64,000 bases of DNA from Amycolatopsis acididurans (lineage in GTDB: Bacteria; Actinomycetota; Actinomycetes; Mycobacteriales; Pseudonocardiaceae): assembly GCF_012328925.1 (NCBI RefSeq), contig NZ_JAAXLS010000001.1, forward strand, positions 1-64,000. Direction: 5' to 3'. Under the pieces are notes generated by a model. It was not told the DNA's origin, did no database searches, and saw only the letters and a program-made list of their open reading frames with translations. Shown one piece after another: positions 43,582 through 51,278 of the stretch (position 1 is the stretch's first letter; each line of letters begins with the position of its first letter). Position numbers and translations under genes: made by a program.

Positions 43582-44472
43582 GTGTCCAGTTGCTGTCCGC
43601 CGCCGCGATCTGCGGGGCCCGGGGTCGTCCAGTCCGTGCCGGAATCGCCGAAGTCGCACGCGGGCACCGACGGGATGATCGTGCTGCCCGGCGGGACGTT
43701 CCGCATGGGCACCGACGCCGCGGACGGCTTCCCCGAGGACGACGAGGGCCCAGTCCGCGAGGTCACCGTCGGGGCGTTCGCGATCGACGCCCGCGCCGTG
43801 ACGAACGAACGGTTCGCCGAGTTCGCCGACGCCACCGGTTACCAGACCGACGCGGAACGTTTCGGCTGGTCGTACGTGTTCGCCAAGTTCCTGCCCGGCC
43901 CGGTGCGCAAGGCCTCGCCGCGCCCGGAGGGCACCCCGTGGTGGTGCGGCGTGTCCGGCGCGTACTGGCGGCATCCGGAGGGACCGGGCACCGGCGTCGA
44001 GGACCGCTGCAACCACCCCGCCGTGCACATCTCCTGGCACGACGCCGCCGCCTACTGCGAATGGGCGGGCAAGCGGCTGCCCACCGAGGCCGAATGGGAG
44101 TACGCCGCGCGCGGTGGCCTCGACCAGGCGCGTTATCCGTGGGGCGACGAGCTGACGCCCGGCGGCGAGCACCGGTGCAACATCTGGCAGGGCAGGTTCC
44201 CGGTGACCGACCTGGCCGAGGACGGCTATTCCGGCACCGCGCCCGCCGACGCGTACGAACCCAATGGCTTCGGGCTCTACAACACCTCCGGCAACGTGTG
44301 GGAGTGGTGCGCGGACTGGTTCAAGCCGGGCATGGCCGCGCGCGCCATGCGTGGCGGCTCGTACCTGTGCCACGAGTCGTACTGCAATCGCTACCGGGTC
44401 GCCGCGCGCACCGCCAACACGCCCGACAGCTCCAGCGGCAACCTCGGCTTCCGCTGCGTCGCCGACCTCTAG
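43582..44472 (+). CDS. Formylglycine-generating enzyme
   Basis: This 296-residue SUMF1/FGE-family copper enzyme oxidises a sulfatase cysteine to formylglycine. Both copper-binding/catalytic cysteines are in RGGSYLCHESYCNRYR (about residues 261-276), and CNIWQGRFP, WEYAARGG and NTPDSSSGNLGFRC are conserved. GTG 43582 follows AGAAGGAGGT. Between DWF and RGGSYLC there are only nine residues. The Streptomyces coelicolor enzyme, as I recall it, has about 24, so a loop seems to be deleted. No sulfatase gene is in the window. Its stop overlaps the convergent P450 stop. Confidence 0.9.
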   Translation: MSSCCPPPRSAGPGVVQSVPESPKSHAGTDGMIVLPGGTFRMGTDAADGFPEDDEGPVREVTVGAFAIDARAVTNERFAEFADATGYQTDAERFGWSYVFAKFLPGPVRKASPRPEGTPWWCGVSGAYWRHPEGPGTGVEDRCNHPAVHISWHDAAAYCEWAGKRLPTEAEWEYAARGGLDQARYPWGDELTPGGEHRCNIWQGRFPVTDLAEDGYSGTAPADAYEPNGFGLYNTSGNVWEWCADWFKPGMAARAMRGGSYLCHESYCNRYRVAARTANTPDSSSGNLGFRCVADL

Positions 44473-45713
44473 GCCAGCAGGACGCTGATCTCGAAGAAGT
44501 CGAGCATGTGCGGCATCGGTGCGTCCAGCTCGACCACGGGCGCGCCGACCCGCAGCGTGTGCTCCAGTGCCGCGCGCACCAGGGCGCGGCCGGCCAGCAG
44601 CGCCAGATCGATGCCGGGACACACCTGCGGGCCGCGGCTGAAGTGGGTGAACTGCGGCCGGGAACCGGACAGCCACTGCTCCGGGGCGAAGGCGTCCGCC
44701 CGCGGCACCCGGTCGGGATCGCGATGCAGGTACGTGTTCACGATCAGGATCTGCGTACCGGCCGGCACTGTCTCCTCCCACGGGACGTCGACGAGCGTCT
44801 CGCGGGCCAGCAGCTGCGTGGTCGGCCACAGCCGCATCGTCTCCTGCAGGCAGGCGAGGAGGAAACCGTCGTCGGCCAGCGCCCGGTCCCGGTAGCCGGG
44901 CCACTGCCCGAGCAGCGCCACCGTGCGCAGGGCGTTGACCGCGAGCGTGTCGCCGAGCGCGAACAGCCAATGCGTGACCTGGCCCGCCGGATCGGTGGTC
45001 GCGTCGGTCGGCGCGTGCGGGAACTCCGCTGCGAGGCTGCCCGGTTCGGCCCGGTTGGCATACGCCGCGATCCTGGTGTGGAACGCGGCCTGGTCTTTCG
45101 ACGGTTTGCCGGGCAACCGGTTCGCCCCGTCCATCATCCGTTCCAGCGTGTCGGACAGGGCCCAGTCCCCGGCCGCGGTCTCGCCGAGCACGACCCGGCG
45201 CGCGAGGCGCTGCACCATCGCGTTCCACGGCTCCCACGTGAGGTTCGCGGTGTCCGCGGCCAGCCGTTTGACCTCCTCCCGGGCGCGGTCCTCGATCGAG
45301 GTGGCCAGCCGCGGCACGCTGCCCAACACGGCCTCGGTGAAGCGCCGCCTGCTGTGCCAGCGCGCACCCCGCGAGATGGTCAGCGCGGTGGGCTGGAAAT
45401 ACACCATGCCCGCCCGTTTCGCGCCGGGATCGGCGGCGTAGTCGTGCACCGGCCCGTCCAGCGCCCGCGCCACGTCGGCGGGATCCAGCACCAGCAGGGC
45501 CCGGCCGAGCCCGGCCCGCACCCACACCGGCCCGCCGTCGTAACGCCGCGACATCGTGGTCAGCAACGCGACGGCGTGGCGGTCGACGTCGGCGAACGTC
45601 GCGGCCCGCACCGGGCCGCGGTGCCGCCGGAACAGTCCTTGCACGAGGTTCGGCATCAGCACCAGCGCGGTGAACGCGGCCGAGTCCTCGAGGCGCGCGC
45701 GGGGGAACATCAT
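44469..45713 (-). CDS. Cytochrome P450 of haem-oxygenase cluster
   Basis: This 414-residue P450 is divergent from known biosynthetic families. ExxR is in LQETMRLWPTTQ, the haem-cysteine loop in FTHFSRGPQVCPGIDLALL, and the I-helix reads FALGDTLAVN, where the usual AGxDTT is altered. ATG 45713 overlaps the stop of the upstream small gene (ATGA); a second ATG follows at 45710. It is divergent from an alpha-dioxygenase operon. A hydroperoxide-metabolising role, as for peroxygenase or CYP74-like P450s, is plausible from context but not shown. Confidence 0.85.
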   Translation of the reverse strand: MMFPRARLEDSAAFTALVLMPNLVQGLFRRHRGPVRAATFADVDRHAVALLTTMSRRYDGGPVWVRAGLGRALLVLDPADVARALDGPVHDYAADPGAKRAGMVYFQPTALTISRGARWHSRRRFTEAVLGSVPRLATSIEDRAREEVKRLAADTANLTWEPWNAMVQRLARRVVLGETAAGDWALSDTLERMMDGANRLPGKPSKDQAAFHTRIAAYANRAEPGSLAAEFPHAPTDATTDPAGQVTHWLFALGDTLAVNALRTVALLGQWPGYRDRALADDGFLLACLQETMRLWPTTQLLARETLVDVPWEETVPAGTQILIVNTYLHRDPDRVPRADAFAPEQWLSGSRPQFTHFSRGPQVCPGIDLALLAGRALVRAALEHTLRVGAPVVELDAPMPHMLDFFEISVLLA

Positions 45714-46222
45714 GCCTCCGGTGTCCGCAGCGTGAAGTACCCGAGGAACCGGTAGCCGGCACCGGCGCGGACGAACACCTTGCCAAGACACTGCCCCGGC
45801 GCCAGTTCGACCAGCTCGTCCCGGATCCGGCGCAGCGGGGCGGGGTTGCTGCGCACCGGTGCGTAGTCGGCGACCAGCACGTCGGTGTCGGGATCGGCGA
45901 CCCCCGGTTCGATCCGGGTCTGGAACCGGGCCAGCTCCGGCAGCGGCCGCACCAGCAGGTCGTGCCCGCCGCCGGTGTCCGGCTCGAAAACCTTTCCCCG
46001 CCAAGGCATCCACCGCCGGCTCAGTGCCCGCACGAGCCTGCCCAGCGGTGGCCGCGCGTCGAGCGCGACGAATGTTCCCGTGGTGCGGCCGCGCAGGCCG
46101 CGGGGCGGGACGCCGTGCGCGAACAAGGTGTCCAGTGCGGCGAGGGCGGCGCGGCGGTCGCGGACGGCGAGCGCGGACAGGTCGGCCAGCCGCCCGGTCG
46201 TGGGAATAGCGGTGACGCTCAT
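45710..46222 (-). CDS. WRGKVFEPD-domain protein, stand-alone
   Basis: This 170-residue soluble protein contains the segments RGKVFEPD (from Trp74), DVLVADYAP and LRRIRDELVELAPGQCLGKVF. These match, in order, the N-terminal 145 residues of the protein at 48241-49950 (WRGKVFEPD at 59, CIVIDYS, VRDEIRLIAPGLYLGVVW). The layout (W-R-G motif then an LxPG-xxLG beta hairpin) is reminiscent of the GXWXG/DUF4334 lipocalin-like fold; this is only a suggestion. ATG 46222 follows GGAGGA. It is the first gene of the P450 operon. Confidence 0.75.
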   Translation of the reverse strand: MSVTAIPTTGRLADLSALAVRDRRAALAALDTLFAHGVPPRGLRGRTTGTFVALDARPPLGRLVRALSRRWMPWRGKVFEPDTGGGHDLLVRPLPELARFQTRIEPGVADPDTDVLVADYAPVRSNPAPLRRIRDELVELAPGQCLGKVFVRAGAGYRFLGYFTLRTPEA

Positions 46223-46340
46223 CGGAAAAATCCTCCGGCGAAATTGGCTGGAAATGGAGTGTAGACCCGTTGACGGGGTTGTCCGGCACACTTGTTCTTA
46301 CGCCGTTCGGGTAGACAAGACCTCGATCATGGGTGGCCCT

Positions 46341-46350
46341 GGACTAGTCC
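46341..46350. promoter_or_regulatory. Palindrome GGACTAGTCC in divergent promoter
   Basis: A ten-base perfect palindrome lies in the 198-bp region between the WRGK-domain gene and the alpha-dioxygenase. CTAG-containing symmetric sites are scarce in GC-rich DNA, so it may be an operator. No regulator is adjacent. Confidence 0.4.
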
Positions 46351-46420
46351 TAGATCCTTTGCCAGGCTTGGAATTCCGCGGCCCGGGCAGGCGCGGAAAA
46401 AGGGCAGAAGAGGGGCCCTC

Positions 46421-48244
46421 ATGGTCAATTCCGAACCACGTTCCCGCGGTTATCGCGATACGCCACCGTGGCGATTGTTCACCGCGCTGACCGAGATTGT
46501 CGACCGGCTCGTCGGCTGGGACCGGCTCCCGGTTCCACTCGGGGTGCTCGAGCTGATCGGGGTGCGCACCAAGCTGCGGCAGGACAACCTGCACGACACC
46601 TCACACCTCCCCGCGGTCAACACGCCGCCGGTGCCGGACTACTCCCCGGAGTTCCTCGTCAACCGCACCGCCGACGGCTCCTACAACGATCTGCGCGAAC
46701 CTGCGATGGGCATGGCGGGCAGCCGCTTCGGGCGCAACATCCCGCTGGCGAAGGTCGTGCCCCCGGACAAGGCGGCGGTGCTGTCGCCGAACCCGCGTGA
46801 GATCAGCCGCGCCCTGCTCACCCGCACCAGTTTCGTGCCGGCCGGCCCGGTGAACTCGCTGGTCGCGGCGTGGCTGCAGTTCATGATCCGCGACTGGTTC
46901 AGCCACGGCACCGGCCCCACGGAGAACCCGTGGGAGGTGCCGCTGGCCGAGGACGACCCGTGGCCCGAGCGGCCCATGCACATCATGCGCACCCGCACGG
47001 ACCCGACGCGCCCCGCGGGTCGCGAAGACCTGCCGCCCACCACGGTGAACGTGCTGACGCACTGGTGGGACGGCTCCCAGATCTACGGGATCACCCCGGA
47101 CGAGCAGCAGTTCCTGCGGTCGGGCTCGGACGGCAAGCTGCGGGTGCTCGACAACGGGCTGCTGCCGATGCCCGACGATCCGGCGGCCGACCCCGCGCGC
47201 GTTCCGGGTTTCTGGCTCGGCGCCGAACTGCTGCGCACCGTCTTCGCACTGGAGCACAACGCGATCTGCGACCGGCTGCGCGAGCAGTACCGGTCGTGGA
47301 GCGACGAGGAACTGTTCCAGCGCGCGCGGCTGGTCAACTCCGCACTGCTGGCCAAGATCCACACCGTCGAGTGGACACCCGCCGTGATCAGCCATCCCAC
47401 GACGGTCGCCGCGTTGCGCGCGAACTGGTTCGGCATCGCGGGCGAGCGGGTGCAGCGGCTGTTCGGGCGCATCGCCGACAGCGAGGTGATCAGCGGCATC
47501 CCCGGCGGGAAGACCGACCACTACGGCGTGCCGTTCTCGCTCACCGAGGAGTTCGTCGCGGTGTACCGGATGCATCCGCTGATCCGCGACACCTGGCACT
47601 TCCGGTCCGCGGCCACCGACGAGACGCTGCTGGACTGCGAATTCCCGGACATCGCGGGCGCCAACGCGGTGAAGGTGCTCAACACCATCGACATGACCGA
47701 CCTGCTGTACTCGTTCGGCACGCTGCCACCCGGGCTGGTCACACTGCACAACTTCCCCAAGCACCTGCAGGAGTTCCACCGCCCGGACGGGCACGTACAG
47801 GACCTGGCCGCGACCGACATCCTGCGCTCGCGGGAACTGGGCGTGCCGCGCTACAACGAGTTCCGCCGGCTGCTGCACCTCGCGCCGGCCGCGGATTTCC
47901 ACGCGCTGACCGGCAATCCGCACTGGGCGGAGGAGATCAGCAAGGCCTATCACGGCAAGATCGAGGACGTCGACCTGACGGTGGGCATGCTGGCCGAGCG
48001 CAGGCCCGAGGGATTCGCCTTCAGCGACACGGCTTTCCGCGTGTTCGTGCTGATGGCCTCGCGACGGCTCAACAGCGACCGGTTCTTCACCGAGTACTAC
48101 ACCCCGGCCGTCTACACCCAGACCGGGCTGGACTGGATCCGGGACAACTCGATGCTCACCGTGCTCACCCGCCACTATCCCGGTCTGCGGCCCGCGCTGT
48201 CGGGGCTGACCAACGCGTTCGCGGCCTGGCCGGTGCGGCCGTGA
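46421..48244 (+). CDS. Fatty acid alpha-dioxygenase / animal haem peroxidase family
   Basis: This 607-residue animal-haem-peroxidase-superfamily protein is closest in layout to plant alpha-dioxygenases (about 640 residues). The distal histidine is about His162 (FMIRDWFSHG), the substrate-oxidising tyrosine and haem-ligand histidine are Tyr382 and His385 (EEFVAVYRMHPL), and the alpha-DOX segments GMAGSRFGRN and HWWDGSQIYG are clear. These enzymes oxygenate fatty acids at C2, giving 2-hydroperoxides that lose CO2 to aldehydes. ATG 46421 follows AGAAGAGGGG. It starts a four-gene operon with four-base overlaps. Confidence 0.87.
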   Translation: MVNSEPRSRGYRDTPPWRLFTALTEIVDRLVGWDRLPVPLGVLELIGVRTKLRQDNLHDTSHLPAVNTPPVPDYSPEFLVNRTADGSYNDLREPAMGMAGSRFGRNIPLAKVVPPDKAAVLSPNPREISRALLTRTSFVPAGPVNSLVAAWLQFMIRDWFSHGTGPTENPWEVPLAEDDPWPERPMHIMRTRTDPTRPAGREDLPPTTVNVLTHWWDGSQIYGITPDEQQFLRSGSDGKLRVLDNGLLPMPDDPAADPARVPGFWLGAELLRTVFALEHNAICDRLREQYRSWSDEELFQRARLVNSALLAKIHTVEWTPAVISHPTTVAALRANWFGIAGERVQRLFGRIADSEVISGIPGGKTDHYGVPFSLTEEFVAVYRMHPLIRDTWHFRSAATDETLLDCEFPDIAGANAVKVLNTIDMTDLLYSFGTLPPGLVTLHNFPKHLQEFHRPDGHVQDLAATDILRSRELGVPRYNEFRRLLHLAPAADFHALTGNPHWAEEISKAYHGKIEDVDLTVGMLAERRPEGFAFSDTAFRVFVLMASRRLNSDRFFTEYYTPAVYTQTGLDWIRDNSMLTVLTRHYPGLRPALSGLTNAFAAWPVRP

Positions 48245-49950
48245 AGACGCTCGACGAGACGACGCTGCTGGGCTGGACCGACAGCGAACTGGACAAGCTG
48301 TTCCGCGCCAGCCCGCCGGGCGAGGTGCCACGTGGCCCCACCGACGGCACCGCGCTGCTCGCCGCGGGCACCGGGCTCACCAGGACGATCGCCGCCGCCG
48401 CCCGCCGGTTCGCCTGGCGCGGCAAGGTTTTCGAACCCGACGGCCGCAGGCTGCGCAACCGGATCACCCCGTTCGACCTGACCGCGATCGCGGCCACGGT
48501 GTCGCCGGGGGAGAGCTGGGTGGACCGCAAGCCCTGCATCGTCATCGACTACTCGCGCAGTTCGCTGGTCGCCCGCGGGGTGCGCGACGAGATCCGCCTC
48601 ATCGCGCCCGGCCTGTACCTGGGCGTGGTGTGGCTGTGGCGGCAGCGCGCCGGCTGGTTCCTGCTCCGCAAACCGCCGGGCGGCCAGATCCTGACCGGAC
48701 CCTCGCCGAACCAGGTCGCGCTGACCATCCGCGCGCCGCTGGCCGCGGGCCGTGCGGGCGACGTGCCCGGGCTGCTCGACGAGCTGCGCAAGAGCGTCGA
48801 ACTCGACGGCGGGCCGTTCCGCGATCTCTCCGGCGTGCATTTCGCCAGGATGTTCCCGCTGCCACCGGAAACGGCCGGTGACGGCAACGCCCCGACGCTG
48901 GTCTACATGGCCGAACTCGACGCGCCCGTGCGCGCACACCTGCGCGAGCTGGCGGCGGTGCGGGCGGACGCGCTGTCGTCGCTGTTCGGGCTCTGCGAGG
49001 GCTATCCCGACACCGGCACGCTGGAGGAGCGGGTGCGCTGGCTGGGGCGGCACCGCATCGACCCCGCCGCGACCTACGTGCACCGGGTGGGCCGTGGCCT
49101 GAGCCAGATCCGGGAAGAGGCTCGGCTGCGCGAGCGCATCGAGGACTTCCTCGACGATCCCGGGCAGGACTGGTCCGGCGCGACCGGTGTGGAACTGCAC
49201 CGCGCGATCCGCGGGTTCGTGGCCGCGCACCGGGACCTGTCGTGGGCGCTGCGCCCGCAACCGCGGCCGGGGCTGGCGTTCCGGACGCGCGAGACGGTGC
49301 ACCGGCTGGTCCTGCCCGCCGCCGTTCCGGTCCTGTTGCCCGCGCTCCCGCTGTGGGCCGTGCTGATCCGCAGGCTGGAACAACGCGACGAACCGGAACG
49401 CGTCCGCGTCGGCCGGGACCGGCTGGAGGCACTGACCCGGCAGGAGGACGTGCTCACGCAGAACCCGTTCACCGCGACCGGTTTCGTCAAACCCGGGCTG
49501 GTCCGCCGGGCCACCCTGCGCACCGTGCTGACCGGGCTGGACTACTTCAACCGGCACGTCTACGCCACCGACAACCTCGCCGGCGTGCGCACGATCCACT
49601 TCGCCCGCTGGGTCTACATCGACCAGGGCAGGCGGCTGATCTTCGCCAGCAACTACGACGGCAGCCTGGAAAGCTACATGGACGATTTCATCGACAAGCT
49701 CGCGCCCGGGCTCAACGCCGTGTTCAGCAACGGGGTCGGCTACCCGGCCACGCGCTGGCTGTTGTGGGGCGGCGCGCGGGACGAACAGGCGTTCAAGTCC
49801 TACCTGCGCTCGCACCAGCTGCCGAGCGTCTGGTATTCGGCCTACGGCGATCTCTCGGCGCGCAACATCGACGACAACACCCGTATCCGCGACGGCCTCA
49901 CCCGTGACCTCGACCCGCGGGAGGCCCGATCCTGGCTGGCGCTGCTGTGA
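48241..49950 (+). CDS. WRGKVFEPD-domain protein with two HFAR repeats
   Basis: This 569-residue protein was not recognised as a known enzyme. Residues 1-148 match the stand-alone protein at 45710-46222. Two repeats follow, at about 197-330 and 450-565. Each begins with an HFAR motif (His200, His453) and shares GYP, an aromatic-rich strand and an ending helix. They resemble ferredoxin-like dimeric alpha/beta-barrel domains, the fold of DyP and chlorite dismutase. A hydrophobic segment (about 357-378) separates the repeats, so it may be membrane-attached. GTG 48241 and the stop overlap the neighbouring genes. Confidence 0.75.
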   Translation: MKTLDETTLLGWTDSELDKLFRASPPGEVPRGPTDGTALLAAGTGLTRTIAAAARRFAWRGKVFEPDGRRLRNRITPFDLTAIAATVSPGESWVDRKPCIVIDYSRSSLVARGVRDEIRLIAPGLYLGVVWLWRQRAGWFLLRKPPGGQILTGPSPNQVALTIRAPLAAGRAGDVPGLLDELRKSVELDGGPFRDLSGVHFARMFPLPPETAGDGNAPTLVYMAELDAPVRAHLRELAAVRADALSSLFGLCEGYPDTGTLEERVRWLGRHRIDPAATYVHRVGRGLSQIREEARLRERIEDFLDDPGQDWSGATGVELHRAIRGFVAAHRDLSWALRPQPRPGLAFRTRETVHRLVLPAAVPVLLPALPLWAVLIRRLEQRDEPERVRVGRDRLEALTRQEDVLTQNPFTATGFVKPGLVRRATLRTVLTGLDYFNRHVYATDNLAGVRTIHFARWVYIDQGRRLIFASNYDGSLESYMDDFIDKLAPGLNAVFSNGVGYPATRWLLWGGARDEQAFKSYLRSHQLPSVWYSAYGDLSARNIDDNTRIRDGLTRDLDPREARSWLALL

Positions 49951-51278
49951 AGACCACACTCGATCTCGCCGACACACAGGGCCTGGTGATGCGGGGCTAC
50001 GGCAAGCTCCCGTACGCGACGTTCCTGCTGTTCACCGTGGACGAAGCGCACCCCGCGCGGGCGGCGCTCGGCCACTGGGCCGAGGAGGTCACGACGGCCG
50101 CGATGGGCACCGGCGCGTCCGCGCTCAACGTCGCCGTCACCGCCGCCGGGCTGCGTGCGCTGGGGCTGCCGGGCGAGGCCGTGGAGGCGTTCAGCCCCGC
50201 CTACGCCGAGGGCATGACCACCGAACACCGCAAACGGCTGCTCGGCGATCTCGGCGAGGCCGATCCGCAGCGGTGGGCGTGGGGCGGTCCCACGGGCGCG
50301 GCCGTGCACCTGCTGCTGCTGGTGTACGCGGCCACCGCCGCCGAGCTGCGCCGGCGCGTCACGGCGCTGCGCCGGGCCGGCGGCGGGCTGTCGCTGATCA
50401 CGGAACTGCGCACCGACCAGCTGTCCGGGACCGAGCCGTTCGGCTTCCGCGACGGCCTGTCGCAGCCCCGGATCGAGGGGCTCGGCGGCACCCGTGACCG
50501 GGAGCTGGCGGTGGGGGAGTTCGTGCTCGGCTACCCGAATTCCTACGGCGAGTACGGCGAACGCCCGCTGCTGGCCGCGGCCGAGGATCCACGTGACCTG
50601 CTGCCGCTGGATCCCGCCGGATCCGGCAGACGGGATTTCGGGCGCGGCGGCAGCTATCTCGTGCTGCGGCAGCTCCAGCAGGACGTTGACGGGTTCTGGC
50701 GGTACATGCGCGAGCACAGCGACGACGCGACCTGGCTGGCCGCGAAGATGGTGGGCCGCTGGCCCAGCGGTGCCCCGCTCGCGCTGAGCCCGGAACAAGA
50801 CGAACCCGGGCTGGCCGAACGCGATTTCGCCTACCACGCCAAGGATCCCGACGGCGTGGCTTGCCCGATCGGCTCGCACGTCCGCCGCGCCAATCCCCGT
50901 GACTCGCTGGAGCCCCGGCCGGGCTCGGCGGCCTCGCTGCGGGTCAACGACCGGCACCGGTTGCTGCGGCGGGCCCGCTCCTACACCGCGGGAGCCGAAC
51001 GGGGGTTGTATTTCTTGTGCCTCAACGGAAACCTTGCGCGGCAGTACGAGTTCGTGCAGCACACCTGGATCAACTCGCCGCATTTCGACGGACTGCACGA
51101 CGCCCCGGATCCCGTTGTCGCGCCGCGGAACGACGGCGGCCCGGTCTTCACCGTGCAGGCACGGCCGGTGCGCGAGCGGTACCGTTCGCTGCCCTCGTTC
51201 GTGCGGGTGCGCGGCGGCGCGTACTTCTTCCTGCCGGGGGCGGCCGCGCTGCGTTATCTCGCGGCGGTGCCGGGATGA
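49947..51278 (+). CDS. DyP-type haem peroxidase
   Basis: This 443-residue dye-decolourising peroxidase has the catalytic aspartate in PFGFRDGLSQPRIEG (about 151-165), the proximal histidine in CPIGSHVRRANPRD (about 307-320) and the distal arginine in RRARSYTAGAERG. No Tat or Sec signal is present, so it is cytoplasmic unless carried by a partner. GTG 49947 and the stop overlap both neighbours by four bases. In this operon it may reduce hydroperoxides made by the alpha-dioxygenase or oxidise their products. Confidence 0.9.
   Translation: MKTTLDLADTQGLVMRGYGKLPYATFLLFTVDEAHPARAALGHWAEEVTTAAMGTGASALNVAVTAAGLRALGLPGEAVEAFSPAYAEGMTTEHRKRLLGDLGEADPQRWAWGGPTGAAVHLLLLVYAATAAELRRRVTALRRAGGGLSLITELRTDQLSGTEPFGFRDGLSQPRIEGLGGTRDRELAVGEFVLGYPNSYGEYGERPLLAAAEDPRDLLPLDPAGSGRRDFGRGGSYLVLRQLQQDVDGFWRYMREHSDDATWLAAKMVGRWPSGAPLALSPEQDEPGLAERDFAYHAKDPDGVACPIGSHVRRANPRDSLEPRPGSAASLRVNDRHRLLRRARSYTAGAERGLYFLCLNGNLARQYEFVQHTWINSPHFDGLHDAPDPVVAPRNDGGPVFTVQARPVRERYRSLPSFVRVRGGAYFFLPGAAALRYLAAVPG

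Noticed and set aside
41772..45755. Plus-strand open frame of about 1,300 codons spanning prpE, FGE and the P450
   Set aside because: It crosses three real genes in other frames or strands. The product is Arg-rich low complexity with no motif.
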